Below are positions 33,625 to 40,650 of a DNA stretch of 54,190 nt, piece after piece. Location of the stretch: the IMG/VR virus record IMGVR_UViG_3300010370_000050, positions 1-54,190 of that record. One strand, written 5' to 3'. The position numbers and the translations under genes were made by a program. The stretch comes from a virus. How positions within the stretch are numbered: position 1 is the stretch's first letter; each line of letters starts with the position of its first letter. Below the pieces are notes generated by a model, which saw only the letters and a program-made list of their open reading frames with translations, did not search any database and had not been told where the DNA came from.

Positions 33625-33965
33625 TGAAGCGCTTCAAACCGGACGCCGATTTCGTGGCAGTCCAATCTAACCGGATGCACGAGCTGCTTAGGCAACGTGC
33701 TTCCGTGTCCAGGGAAGACCTCGAGTACGCAGTGGAAGCGATAGCCAGGTTGAAAGACGAACGCCTGAAGGCTTGCGTTATCGAGCTCATTGGCTGGGGC
33801 GATGAGGAACGAGCAGAGATCGAGACCTTCGTTGCGATCGCCATCGAGGTGATGAAGCGGACCAACGTCTCCAAGCTTCGTGAGTGCGCTCGGATCGTTG
33901 AGCTACGTCACTTCTTCAACGGAGGGAATAATCGTGATCAAGCGACTCAAGAACATGTGGTGTGA
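33624..33965 (+). CDS. Hypothetical helical protein
   Basis: This 113-residue protein is strongly helical and charged (MHELLRQRASVSREDLEYAV, ARLKDERLKACVIELIGWGD). It starts at ATG 33624, overlapping the helicase stop (TGATG), and could help load or regulate the helicase. No motif is recognised. Its 3' end overlaps the start of the small zinc-ribbon gene at 33934. Confidence 0.6.
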   Translation: MKRFKPDADFVAVQSNRMHELLRQRASVSREDLEYAVEAIARLKDERLKACVIELIGWGDEERAEIETFVAIAIEVMKRTNVSKLRECARIVELRHFFNGGNNRDQATQEHVV

Positions 33966-34131
33966 CTGGTTCCACCACGGAGGAAGGATCACCCGGGATG
34001 AGAACGGGTTCATCAACTGGCGCTGCGATACCTGTGGTCGGTGGGCTTACCCGACAGCCGCGGAAGTCGAACGTGCCGTCATCAACCAGGACATCAAAGC
34101 GCATCTTGCAAAGAGGGGAAAGAACAAATGA
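33934..34131 (+). CDS. Small protein with a single CxxC knuckle
   Basis: This 65-residue protein starts at GTG 33934, chosen because GGAGGG stands 7 bases upstream. It contains WCDWFHHGG, then WRCDTCGRWAYPT, a possible partial zinc ribbon formed with the upstream Cys and His residues. A basic C-terminus follows. Role unknown. It overlaps the next gene as ATGA. Confidence 0.6.
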   Translation: MIKRLKNMWCDWFHHGGRITRDENGFINWRCDTCGRWAYPTAAEVERAVINQDIKAHLAKRGKNK

Positions 34132-34445
34132 AGAAGCCAAAGACTTACACCACTCAGCTTGGCTGGGTCACCTTCGAGTTCCAGTCACATCACTTGAAGG
34201 TCGTGAACTTTCTCAAGTCGGTGGGTGGAACGGCAACCCTTCAGGAAATTACCGCGGCCTACGGCAAGGGAAAGATCTGTCCGGTAAAGGCCTTGCTCCA
34301 GCTCGGGAAGATGGGTGCTGTCTCAAGGGAGACCATCCGCCTTCGCGGTGGGCGAGGAGACAAGATCTCGTACTACACGCTATCCACCTACCGTCCAGCA
34401 CTCGATATCAACTTCAACAACCCATTCGGTCTGAGGGCAGCATGA
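34128..34445 (+). CDS. Small winged-helix-like protein
   Basis: This 105-residue protein has a helix-turn-helix-like stretch (HHLKVVNFLKSVGGTATLQE, ITAAYGKGKICPVKALLQLG) followed by a hairpin (RETIRLRGGRGDKISYYTL). That is consistent with a small winged-helix DNA-binding protein. It could be a regulator of the early-right operon. The start overlaps the upstream stop (ATGA) and the end overlaps the next start. Confidence 0.6.
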   Translation: MKKPKTYTTQLGWVTFEFQSHHLKVVNFLKSVGGTATLQEITAAYGKGKICPVKALLQLGKMGAVSRETIRLRGGRGDKISYYTLSTYRPALDINFNNPFGLRAA

Positions 34446-34672
34446 ACAGAGAAGACATCATCCGCATGGCGCGGGAGGCTGCGTTCTCTGAACCAGCACA
34501 CCCATTCATTACTTGGGGCGCAAGCGACGAACAGCTTGAACGCTTCGCTGCCCTTGTCGCCGCCCATGAGCGTGAAGAGTGCGCGAAGGTGTGTGATGTG
34601 CTTGCTGTACATCCTGAATATGCGTCAGACATTACAAAAGTGGCCGCGCAAGCAATCCGAGCAAAGGGGTGA
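34442..34672 (+). CDS. Hypothetical phage protein (MNREDIIRMAREA type)
   Basis: This 76-residue protein begins MNREDIIRMAREAAFSEPAH and contains LERFAALVAAHEREECAKVC. That pattern occurs very often in early regions of lambdoid and podovirus-like phages of proteobacteria. It is helical, and its function is unknown. It overlaps the upstream gene as ATGA. Confidence 0.75.
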   Translation: MNREDIIRMAREAAFSEPAHPFITWGASDEQLERFAALVAAHEREECAKVCDVLAVHPEYASDITKVAAQAIRAKG

Positions 34673-34674
34673 GC

Positions 34675-34890
34675 ATGAAGGACTACGTCGCAGGAGAGGC
34701 TGTGTGGCGTACCTCAGAAGAGCAGTCACCCCCGCTTGGATCAAAGCTCTTGCTCTTGAATCCAGGTGGTGTCTGTGTCGTTGGCCATTGGGCTGACTGG
34801 GCGGTTGCATGGGCACCTCTCCCTAAGGTACCGAGCCACATCAAGGAGGTTCTCGATGGATCGAGAAGAACAAGCGAGGCGCAACCGTGA
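34675..34890 (+). CDS. Hypothetical phage protein
   Basis: This 71-residue protein starts at ATG 34675, just after AAAGGGG. It contains PPLGSKLLLLNPGGVCVVGH and WADWAVAWAPLPKVP, the pattern of a small beta protein common in phage accessory regions (often ending WxPLP). Function unknown. Its end overlaps the next gene by 35 bases. Confidence 0.7.
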   Translation: MKDYVAGEAVWRTSEEQSPPLGSKLLLLNPGGVCVVGHWADWAVAWAPLPKVPSHIKEVLDGSRRTSEAQP

Positions 34891-35107
34891 AGCAATGCCA
34901 AACGTGGCAGCAATCCTCGATGAGTTCCGAGAAGTCTTCGGGCCAGATTGCAAGCTGCTTTACGGCAAGGATCACGTCACTGGTCATGAGGTTGGGACAC
35001 CCTCACCTCGTGGTGTCGAACCAATAATTACCCCAAGGAAAGACGATGAAGATCTCAGACGAACAGATCGAAAGACGACTAGGCGAACTAAGGGGTATGG
35101 CCGGTGA
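34856..35107 (+). CDS. Hypothetical small charged protein
   Basis: This 83-residue protein starts at ATG 34856 behind a strong AAGGAGGT at 34842-34849. It begins MDREEQARRNREAMPNVAAI and has EFREVFGPDCKLLYGKDHV and a very basic end (RRTDRKTTRRTKG). It overlaps both neighbouring genes in other frames. No family is recognised. Confidence 0.6.
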   Translation: MDREEQARRNREAMPNVAAILDEFREVFGPDCKLLYGKDHVTGHEVGTPSPRGVEPIITPRKDDEDLRRTDRKTTRRTKGYGR

Positions 35108-35393
35108 GTACGCCGAGGCCTACGCCGAAAGGACCCACCTTGAAGAGTTCAAGAAGTCCAAGCTTGCGATGCTCATGAAGGAGGCAGAGATCGGTGGACA
35201 CAAGACCGTTGCCTCTCAAGAGCGTGAGGCCCTGGCGAACCAGGAATACATCAAATTGCTGGAGACCCTACGCATAGCAACCGAGAAGTCAGAGCGCCTT
35301 AGGTGGCAGCTCGAGGTGGCGAAGCTAGGAGTCGGTGTCTGGCAGACAGCTCAAGCAAACGAACGCATGGAGATGAAAGTGTATGGACGATAG
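35046..35393 (+). CDS. Coiled-coil protein
   Basis: This 115-residue, almost fully helical protein begins MKISDEQIERRLGELRGMAG and contains ERTHLEEFKKSKLAMLMKEA and KSERLRWQLEVAKLGV. AAGGAAAG precedes its ATG. The pattern of a short structural or regulatory coiled coil is common in phage replication operons. It overlaps the preceding gene by 62 bases and the next by 11 bases. Confidence 0.7.
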   Translation: MKISDEQIERRLGELRGMAGEYAEAYAERTHLEEFKKSKLAMLMKEAEIGGHKTVASQEREALANQEYIKLLETLRIATEKSERLRWQLEVAKLGVGVWQTAQANERMEMKVYGR

Positions 35394-35757
35394 GTACGTC
35401 GATGAACACGAGGCCCTGACATTCGGGCCAGTAGAGAAGGACCCCAATGGCCTAGACCCTCACACCCTTGGTGCCAAGCTGGACGCAGGGAAGGTCCGCC
35501 CTACCCTGATCTTGAACTCAATGCATCGAGCGATCCGTGCAGTCGTTGAGGTCGGGGAATACGGGGCCAGGAAGTACACCGAGGACGGATGGCAGCACGT
35601 TGAGCGTGGCTTTGAACGCTACAGCGATGCGATGCACCGCCACCTTCTGGCTGAGAACGACGAGATCCGCGACCCACAGACGGGCCTTACCCATGCAGCG
35701 CACGTCGCATGGAATGCATTGGCAAGGCTCGAGCTACTGCTGAGGGAGATCGAATGA
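35383..35757 (+). CDS. dATP/dGTP diphosphohydrolase-like (DUF5664)
   Basis: This 124-residue protein has the pattern GAKLDAGKVRPTLI, then VVEVGEYGARKYTEDGW, YSDAMHRHLLAENDE and GLTHAAHVAWNALARLELL. I recognise it as the phage domain often labelled dATP/dGTP diphosphohydrolase N-terminal (DUF5664). It is likely to trim dNTP pools. It lies in the same operon as ThyX, consistent with nucleotide-pool remodelling. No PurZ gene is seen, so base Z synthesis is not indicated. Confidence 0.8.
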   Translation: MDDRYVDEHEALTFGPVEKDPNGLDPHTLGAKLDAGKVRPTLILNSMHRAIRAVVEVGEYGARKYTEDGWQHVERGFERYSDAMHRHLLAENDEIRDPQTGLTHAAHVAWNALARLELLLREIE

Positions 35758-36101
35758 AGATCATCCCTCCGTACCTCACCTTTCGTGACGCGCTTAGGCG
35801 TGGGTTTGTTGGCCGGATCGAGAACCGTAGCTACATGGAGTGGGTCAAGGGCTTGCCTTGTGTGAGCTGCAGCCAACCTGCTGATGACCCTCACCACCTG
35901 TACGGCAGCGGATACAAGGGCATGGGAACCAAGGTGCCTGACTACCTGACCATCCCTGTCTGTCGTAACTGTCACGACGCTCTCCATCACAACGTGTCTG
36001 GCTGGGAAGAAGTCAATGGATCCCAGTGGGAACACGCCGCCATGACCATGCTTCAAGCCATCTATCAAGGAGTCTTAAGTGAAAGAACCAAGTCTCGATG
36101 A
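35754..36101 (+). CDS. Ref-like HNH nuclease (DUF968-type)
   Basis: This 115-residue protein has the Ref/DUF968 zinc-HNH signature: CVSCSQPADDPHHLYGSGYK, GMGTKVPDYLTIPVCRNCHD, LHH. The paired CxxC motifs and His residues match the RecA-dependent nuclease family named after P1 Ref. It probably makes nicks or breaks at recombination intermediates. It overlaps the upstream gene as ATGA and the next by 23 bases. Confidence 0.82.
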   Translation: MKIIPPYLTFRDALRRGFVGRIENRSYMEWVKGLPCVSCSQPADDPHHLYGSGYKGMGTKVPDYLTIPVCRNCHDALHHNVSGWEEVNGSQWEHAAMTMLQAIYQGVLSERTKSR

Positions 36102-36267
36102 CGTCGCCTTCATTAGCCAGAGGGCAAGGATTGAACTGCAGTTCATCCGTAAGCGGTGCGGTGAACTCAATGACCTGGTCAGCTCCCAGGCATCGGAGAT
36201 CCGGTACCTGAAGAACGAGCTGATGAAAGTGGAGCAGATGCTTGCCGTCGCGCAGAGGTTGTCATGA
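36079..36267 (+). CDS. Short coiled-coil protein
   Basis: This 62-residue protein starts at GTG 36079 behind AAGGAG. It is a helical, heptad-like sequence (FISQRARIELQFIRKRCGEL, ASEIRYLKNELMKVEQML). It overlaps the nuclease gene upstream and thyX downstream, so it is translated as part of the operon. No function can be assigned. Confidence 0.6.
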   Translation: MKEPSLDDVAFISQRARIELQFIRKRCGELNDLVSSQASEIRYLKNELMKVEQMLAVAQRLS

Positions 36268-36968
36268 AGAAGAAGCGAGCAATGCGTGACGTCCTTGGGC
36301 CACAGCCTGTCCGCCTGATCTCATACTCCACGCCAAACCCGGAGGCCTTCCATGACCCAGACATGGACATCAAAGAGCTCGTTGCCTATTGCGCCCGTGT
36401 CTCCAACCCATCCAACCAACTCAACACAGAGACAGCAGACAAGCTCATCAGGTACCTCATCGCGAACAAGCACTGGTCCCCGTTCGAGATGGTTTCAATC
36501 TGTCTTGAGATCACTACTACCCGGGACATCGCAAGACAGATCCTCAGGCACCGAAGCTTCAGCTTCCAGGAGTTCAGCCAACGATACGCTGACCCAACTA
36601 AGGATCTCTCGTTCGTTTATCGGGAAGCAAGACTCCAAGACCCAAGCAACAGACAGAACTCCATAGACACGGACGACAGTCTGCTGCACGAGAAGTGGAA
36701 GTTCATGCAAGACCTGGTGCTGCACGAAGCCAAGCGAGCCTACAAGTGGGCCATCGAGAAAGGGATCGCGAAGGAGGTTGCTCGAGCTGTCCTGCCTGAA
36801 GGGCTGACCGAGAGTCGGATGTACATGAACGGGACCCTCCGGTCATGGATCCACTACATCGAGCTGCGCACAGCGAACGGTACCCAGAAAGAACACATCG
36901 AGATCGCCAGGGCTTGTGCCCATGTCATCGCTGACGTCTACCCAATGGAGGACGAGGATGAGCGGTGA
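36264..36968 (+). CDS. thyX: Flavin-dependent thymidylate synthase
   Basis: This 234-residue protein has the ThyX signature RHRSFSFQEFS (RHR-x7-S, residues 95-105) followed by QRYADP, with the upstream NKHWSPFEM segment. The conserved MYMNGTLRSWIHYIELR block forms the flavin and dUMP site. Length and motifs are complete. It makes dTMP from dUMP using FAD, NADPH and methylene-tetrahydrofolate, supplying phage DNA synthesis. It overlaps the coiled-coil gene upstream (ATGA) and the HTH gene downstream. Confidence 0.95.
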   Translation: MKKKRAMRDVLGPQPVRLISYSTPNPEAFHDPDMDIKELVAYCARVSNPSNQLNTETADKLIRYLIANKHWSPFEMVSICLEITTTRDIARQILRHRSFSFQEFSQRYADPTKDLSFVYREARLQDPSNRQNSIDTDDSLLHEKWKFMQDLVLHEAKRAYKWAIEKGIAKEVARAVLPEGLTESRMYMNGTLRSWIHYIELRTANGTQKEHIEIARACAHVIADVYPMEDEDER

Positions 36969-37302
36969 TCACAACATGCACCAGAAGTCGCGGTCGTTTG
37001 TCGATCGTTATGAAAAAGTCCGTGAGCTAGTCAAAGACCCGACGCTTAGAGTCAAAGATATTGCAGAGCAGACTGGATACGACAAGGGCCATGTCAGCAG
37101 ACTACGCAAGGAAGCAATCAAGAAAGAATGGGTTGGGCTGACGCCGCGAGAAATTGAACTGCTTGACGGGATGATCGAGGTTCAACTGCACCACGCCGCG
37201 CAGTGCGACCACATCGCCAATCGGACAATGGCGGAAAAGCAAAAAGGCTGGGACATGGAGCGTGTTGCACTGCTTCGCAAGCTGCGGGAGAAGAACACAT
37301 GA
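36958..37302 (+). CDS. Helix-turn-helix protein
   Basis: This 114-residue protein has a clear HTH (LRVKDIAEQTGYDKGHVSRL, RKEAIKKEW), then a helical segment rich in His and Gln (GMIEVQLHHAAQCDHIANRT). It may be a transcription regulator of the phage, and is a candidate for binding the repeated CAAG-N4-CTTG operator. ATG 36958 overlaps the end of thyX, and the stop overlaps the resolvase gene. Confidence 0.7.
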   Translation: MSGDHNMHQKSRSFVDRYEKVRELVKDPTLRVKDIAEQTGYDKGHVSRLRKEAIKKEWVGLTPREIELLDGMIEVQLHHAAQCDHIANRTMAEKQKGWDMERVALLRKLREKNT

Positions 37303-37778
37303 GCTTCATTGTTGGCTGCGACCCTGGCCTCAATGGGGCGATCGCTGTACTCACCAAGGACGGGGAGTTTGTGAAGGTCTTTGATACCCCGACCTACGAG
37401 GTGACCTCCGGGAAGAAGACAGTGCGCCGAGTCTTAGCTCCGGCCATCGTTGCTGAGCTCGAGCAATACACCAATGCCCAGGCCTTCATCGAGATGGTTG
37501 GATCACGTCCAGGCGAGGGTCACATGAACAGTTTCAACTTCGGAAAGTCTGCTGGAATCCTCGAGGGAATCATGGCTGGTCTCAGGATACCCTCTCAGAC
37601 CGTTTCTAGCATGGCCTGGACGCGTCAAATGCGAGTGGGTAAGGAGAAGGATCAGGCAAGGGCGATCGTCGCTCAGACGTGGCCTATTGCAGCCGCAGAG
37701 GTATCCAGGAAAAAAGACATAGGAAGAGCTGACGCATTACTGATTGCTGAATACGGGAGATTGACATGCGCTCGATAG
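37299..37778 (+). CDS. RuvC-like Holliday junction resolvase
   Basis: This 159-residue protein has an RNase-H-fold start (FIVGCDPGLNGAIAVL, Asp8), FIEMVG with Glu65, and a C-terminal KDIGRADALLIAEYG with acidic D140/D145 and the conserved A-L-L helix. These match RuvC-family crossover junction endonucleases of phages, which resolve branched DNA before packaging. It overlaps its neighbours (ATGA upstream, 13 bases downstream). Confidence 0.85.
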   Translation: MSFIVGCDPGLNGAIAVLTKDGEFVKVFDTPTYEVTSGKKTVRRVLAPAIVAELEQYTNAQAFIEMVGSRPGEGHMNSFNFGKSAGILEGIMAGLRIPSQTVSSMAWTRQMRVGKEKDQARAIVAQTWPIAAAEVSRKKDIGRADALLIAEYGRLTCAR

Positions 37779-38068
37779 GAAAGATGCACACCCCAGATGC
37801 CAAGCCTCTGTACGGAGGGAAGAAGAGACACGCTCTCCTTTCGGACGAAGGGTTCTGCCTGAACCAGGTGTCGATTGAGAAGCTGGGGTCACAGAAGAAG
37901 TTCAAGGTCCACATCCTGTCACCCCTTGGGCTGAACCGTAGGGTTGTGTCCTTCGTGACCATCTTCGACAGGCGTTACATCGCAGACGTGGTTACAGGAA
38001 CGCTGTACTCCACCATCACTGGACGCTGCATGACTAGTGATCAGCGCAGAATTGTGAGTGTGCAATGA
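37766..38068 (+). CDS. Hypothetical protein
   Basis: This 100-residue basic protein begins MRSIGKMHTPDAKPLYGGKK and is beta-rich towards the end (LNRRVVSFVTIFDRRYIADV). GGGAGA precedes the ATG at 37766. No domain is recognised. Between the resolvase and the HTH-like protein at 38065, it may be an operon-encoded accessory. Coupled to the next gene by ATGA. Confidence 0.6.
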   Translation: MRSIGKMHTPDAKPLYGGKKRHALLSDEGFCLNQVSIEKLGSQKKFKVHILSPLGLNRRVVSFVTIFDRRYIADVVTGTLYSTITGRCMTSDQRRIVSVQ

Positions 38069-38532
38069 AGTTCAACAGCATCGAGAGTGCGCTGACGTTT
38101 GCGTTCTCTGTGCGTGAGCGCCAGGACTATGCGCGTCTCGACCTGCTGGGGGTGCGGTCAACAGGCGGTGATCGGATGACACCGTTGGATCTTCATGCAC
38201 AGGGGGCGATGATCATCTCCCGGGTAAACACATTGCCCGATGTGGAGATGCTTACGGTGTACGCACAGTGGGCGTACGGGAAAGAAAGGGATCTAGCAGT
38301 AGGGAGTTGGGCCCAGATCCATGCAGAGGGATTGGGCGTATCTGTATCTCAGGCGAGAGACAGTCTGTCGAACTGGGTGAAGAGATCCCCGAGTCTTCGC
38401 AAGATAGCGGCAGATCACGGGGCCTCATATCGACAGGCGAATACGTGGAGGAAGAAGGTCCTCGACACGTTCTTGCCGATGCAGCGCAGGGCATTGGACT
38501 CCCTGCACGATCAGCTAATCGATCGCAGTTGA
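38065..38532 (+). CDS. Putative HTH regulator, last gene of early-right operon
   Basis: This 155-residue, mainly helical protein contains SWAQIHAEGLGVSVSQARDS and then LRKIAADHGASYRQANTWRK. Two HTH-like segments can be seen, the second resembling small terminase or resolvase HTHs. As the last gene of the early-right unit it is well placed to be a late-gene regulator or antiterminator, a Q-like role. That is inference from position only. Its 3' end overlaps the convergent gene at 38515 by 18 bases. Confidence 0.6.
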   Translation: MKFNSIESALTFAFSVRERQDYARLDLLGVRSTGGDRMTPLDLHAQGAMIISRVNTLPDVEMLTVYAQWAYGKERDLAVGSWAQIHAEGLGVSVSQARDSLSNWVKRSPSLRKIAADHGASYRQANTWRKKVLDTFLPMQRRALDSLHDQLIDRS

Positions 38533-38712
38533 CGGGTTCTTCGGTGGCCTCCCGGCCTTTGACTTCTTGATCACCAGCTTCCGCGGCACCATCCACACGG
38601 AAGCGAACTTCACTGCACCGATCACACGCCCCGCCTTGAGCAGGTAGTGCATGCGTTGGGTGCTGAACCCGAGCTGCTCACAAGCTTCCTTGACGGAGAT
38701 GTACTTGCTCAT
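38515..38712 (-). CDS. Small AlpA/MerR-like DNA-binding protein
   Basis: This 65-residue protein has the HTH_17 pattern ISVKEACEQLGFSTQRMHYL, LKAGRVIGAVKFASVWMVPR, and a basic tail with AGRPPKNP (AT-hook-like). Such small winged-helix proteins are regulators or excision factors. It is the most distal gene of the accessory leftward operon, and its end overlaps the convergent HTH gene by 18 bases. Confidence 0.75.
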   Translation of the reverse strand: MSKYISVKEACEQLGFSTQRMHYLLKAGRVIGAVKFASVWMVPRKLVIKKSKAGRPPKNPSTAID

Positions 38713-38715
38713 GGC

Positions 38716-39051
38716 TCACTCTACCTCATCAGGGCTGTGGGCTGCGGTCTCGACGGCGTCCTGCATTCTCTGTGCCCAGCCCATCGCCTCTTCGAAATCC
38801 TGCTCGGTGAATCCGGCAAGCTCGGTCATGTTCATGAAGACCACAGAGGCGCAGTTTGAGCAGGAATCCCTGAGGGTTTCGAGCGCAGGCTCAGGTGCAT
38901 CCACGCCATCAATGATCGCTCGGTTGATGATGCAGAAAGCCTGGAGGTGATAGCAGGTCTTGACGTAATCGGCAAAGCGCTCTCCCTTGTGGGCCGCAAT
39001 GGACACGAGGAAGTCAGCGACGGTTTGAACAGCTCGATGTCTCTTGTTCAT
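38716..39051 (-). CDS. Hypothetical protein
   Basis: This 111-residue protein begins MNKRHRAVQTVADFLVSIAA and has four spread Cys residues (YKTCYHLQAFC-like and SCSNC). It ends acidic. It is helical, with no known domain recognised. Three bases separate it from the AlpA-like gene downstream, and two bases from the zinc-ribbon gene upstream. Confidence 0.6.
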   Translation of the reverse strand: MNKRHRAVQTVADFLVSIAAHKGERFADYVKTCYHLQAFCIINRAIIDGVDAPEPALETLRDSCSNCASVVFMNMTELAGFTEQDFEEAMGWAQRMQDAVETAAHSPDEVE

Positions 39052-39053
39052 AG

Positions 39054-39233
39054 TTAAGGTTTCCTAGTTGTTGGTGATCTTTCCTTGGTCGAGAAGCGTG
39101 CCTTGCAGTGGGTGCATTCACGCCTCCGTTCCACGTAGTAGTAGCCGCGGGTTGGTTCCCACCAGTGCCTGGTCTCGAGGACCTTGGTCTTGTAGGCCTC
39201 GCCGTCCGGTGCCCTGCAGTAGGGGCACTGCAT
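39054..39233 (-). CDS. NrdR-type stand-alone zinc ribbon
   Basis: This 59-residue protein begins MQCPYCRAPDG and has VLETRHW, a YYYVERRRECTHCKARFSTK segment and a basic end. The CPxC...TR...RRRRECxxCxxRFxT pattern is that of the NrdR zinc ribbon, which in bacteria binds NrdR boxes before ribonucleotide reductase genes. The ATP-cone domain is missing, leaving DNA binding only. ATG 39233 overlaps the upstream stop (TAATG). It may mimic or compete with host NrdR. Confidence 0.75.
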   Translation of the reverse strand: MQCPYCRAPDGEAYKTKVLETRHWWEPTRGYYYVERRRECTHCKARFSTKERSPTTRKP

Positions 39234-39499
39234 TACATGGACCTCCAAAGGGCGCGACCTAGCAGGTTCAGGGCGACGACGACTGCGAACCAGAGGGTGA
39301 GTCCGAAGATCCACTCGGGTAGCTTCCAGCGGATCCAGGACCAGGGCGTCTTGCCGAAAGCCATAATGTCCTGGACCCAGAGTTGGTCGTACTCAACGTA
39401 GTTGTTGAGCGGGGGCTGGTAGTTGCTGCCGATCTTGACCTTCTTGCCTGGGGCAATCGGGATGGGGACGATTTCGTTGTCGCGGATGATGTGAGCCAT
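39233..39499 (-). CDS. Single-span membrane protein
   Basis: This 88-residue protein has a beta-rich N-terminus (MAHIIRDNEIVPIPIAPGKK), a Trp-rich segment (TPWSWIRWKLPEWIF) and a C-terminal transmembrane helix (GLTLWFAVVVALNLLGRALW). It probably sits in the inner membrane with the long N-terminus in the cytoplasm. It is coupled both ways by TAATG overlaps. Function unknown; a host-envelope or exclusion role is only a guess. Confidence 0.65.
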   Translation of the reverse strand: MAHIIRDNEIVPIPIAPGKKVKIGSNYQPPLNNYVEYDQLWVQDIMAFGKTPWSWIRWKLPEWIFGLTLWFAVVVALNLLGRALWRSM

Positions 39500-39738
39500 T
39501 AGTTTTCTCCTGTTGCTTTGGCGGTGGCGTGTTGAGCCTCACGTTCTATCGTTCTGGACCAGTGCCGGTTATCCACCAGGGATATGTTGAGGATTGTGTG
39601 TAGCGCGCCCAATAGATCTTGGTTCACGGCATGTAATCGGCGCAGTTCGGCGGCAATGTACGGGGCAAGGTATAGCTTCGCATTCACCGGGTCTTCGAGT
39701 TGTGCAGCCAACCGCAGGGCTTCTGGTTGTGTGTTCAT
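39499..39738 (-). CDS. Hypothetical phage protein
   Basis: This 79-residue protein begins MNTQPEALRLAAQLEDPVNA and has AAELRRLHAVNQDLLGAL. It is one of the very common short phage proteins with the pattern EALRLADxLE...AAxELRRLH, of unknown role. TAGGAGAAACAC precedes the ATG, and a GC hairpin separates it from the DUF932 gene. Confidence 0.75.
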   Translation of the reverse strand: MNTQPEALRLAAQLEDPVNAKLYLAPYIAAELRRLHAVNQDLLGALHTILNISLVDNRHWSRTIEREAQHATAKATGEN

Positions 39739-39758
39739 GTGTTTCTCCTATGAAAGAA

Positions 39759-39772
39759 GGGGCCGAAGCCCC
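39759..39772 (-). terminator. GC hairpin between DUF932 and next gene
   Basis: On the minus strand GGGGC-TTCG-GCCCC forms a 5-bp stem with a UUCG tetraloop, then TTCTTTC. It lies in the 39-base gap after the DUF932 gene, in the same place as other GC hairpins of this operon. It may act as a weak terminator or an RNA-processing/stability element. Confidence 0.6.
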
Positions 39773-39777
39773 GGGAA

Positions 39778-40572
39778 TTAAGCGGCGAACTCTTCGGTCA
39801 AGGACCAGAGCTCTTTGTTGATGCGAAGGGTCTCGGCAACCGCGGTGATGCGCTTGGTGTTGGAGATGGACCCGTCGGTCTTGCGGACAGAGAATCCGCC
39901 GCGCATCAGGGTCTCTTGCACCCTGTTGTAGACACCCCAGAGGTTGTTCGAGGTGTCGTTGAAGCGACGGCGACGGGCCAGGGCATCAGGGCTGATGACG
40001 GTGGCCGTATCACCCAGGCGGATCTTCGAGGCGCGGACCTGGAACTCACGGATCATGGCGTCGGTCATGTCCTTAGCCTTCCACTCGGAGACCTTGTCTT
40101 GCAGCATGGGCAAGCGATCCATGATCGAGTGGGCTGCACCTACGACGCTGCTTGCAAGGCCATCGGTGTGGCGGAAGCGGAAGCTGCCGACCATGGACTC
40201 GGCTACGACCAGGCCGTTGGAGCAGATGAACCGGAAGAGCCCAGCGTGAAGCTGGTAGGACGTGCTCGCATCGTGGGAGTTGACGAGCAAGACCTCGGGC
40301 ACGAAGTCCTGACCCTGCACTCGGTTGTCACGCAGCACGACCATGTGCTTAGCGAACCCACGCTTGTCTGCGATACGGGTACGGGATTCCATGGCACGGG
40401 TGACGGTGAAGCCAGAGTCACGGAGGTTGTTGACCAGCTCGATGGTGGGCGTGAAGGTGTAGCGATCGGACACCTTGTGGTAGGGCTGGGTGGCGAAGAC
40501 TGAAGGGGCGAGGCGCTCGATACGGTCATCAGCGAGGGCAACGTTGGAAGACATGCGGGTGTAAGCGTTCAT
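39778..40572 (-). CDS. DUF932 phage/plasmid-like protein
   Basis: This 264-residue protein has the pattern APSVFATQPYHKVSDRYTFT, HMVVLRDNRVQGQDFVPEVL, LVNSHDASTSYQLHAGLFRF and ICSNGLVVAES, which I recognise as the DUF932 family. The family is widespread in phages and plasmids; its function is unknown. It is preceded by a long leader with a TTTTGGTTTT element and a GCCCCA/TGGGGC hairpin, and TCAAGGAG before the ATG. Confidence 0.85.
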   Translation of the reverse strand: MNAYTRMSSNVALADDRIERLAPSVFATQPYHKVSDRYTFTPTIELVNNLRDSGFTVTRAMESRTRIADKRGFAKHMVVLRDNRVQGQDFVPEVLLVNSHDASTSYQLHAGLFRFICSNGLVVAESMVGSFRFRHTDGLASSVVGAAHSIMDRLPMLQDKVSEWKAKDMTDAMIREFQVRASKIRLGDTATVISPDALARRRRFNDTSNNLWGVYNRVQETLMRGGFSVRKTDGSISNTKRITAVAETLRINKELWSLTEEFAA

Positions 40573-40591
40573 GTGAAACTCCTTGAGATAA

Positions 40592-40608
40592 GCCCCAGGA
40601 ATTGGGGC
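40592..40608 (-). promoter_or_regulatory. Leader hairpin before DUF932 gene
   Basis: GCCCCA pairs with TGGGGC around a 5-base loop, 20 bases before the ATG and directly upstream of the TCAAGGAG ribosome site. The sequence downstream is TTATCTC, too short a T-run for a strong terminator, so it is more likely a regulatory leader hairpin. Confidence 0.55.
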
Positions 40609-40622
40609 AGTGATTGAATTAG

Positions 40623-40649
40623 AACAAAACCGTTGGAGAAAACCAAAAA
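40623..40649 (-). promoter_or_regulatory. Repeated leader element, copy 1
   Basis: On the minus strand TTTTTGGTTTT, then CTC, then CAACGGTTTT. This is the first of three near-identical elements (others at 43125 and 43972), always followed at the same distance by a hairpin and the ribosome site of a gene. It may be an unusual promoter or activator site. Confidence 0.6.
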
Positions 40650-40650
40650 G

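Noticed and set aside
35383-35757. Evidence for diaminopurine (base Z) DNA from the DUF5664 gene
   Set aside because: No PurZ, DatZ or specialised polymerase gene is present, so dNTP-pool control is the simpler reading.
39916-40503. Plus-strand frame of 195 codons opposite the DUF932 gene
   Set aside because: Antisense to a recognised family; Val/Asp/His-rich translation typical of a shadow frame.
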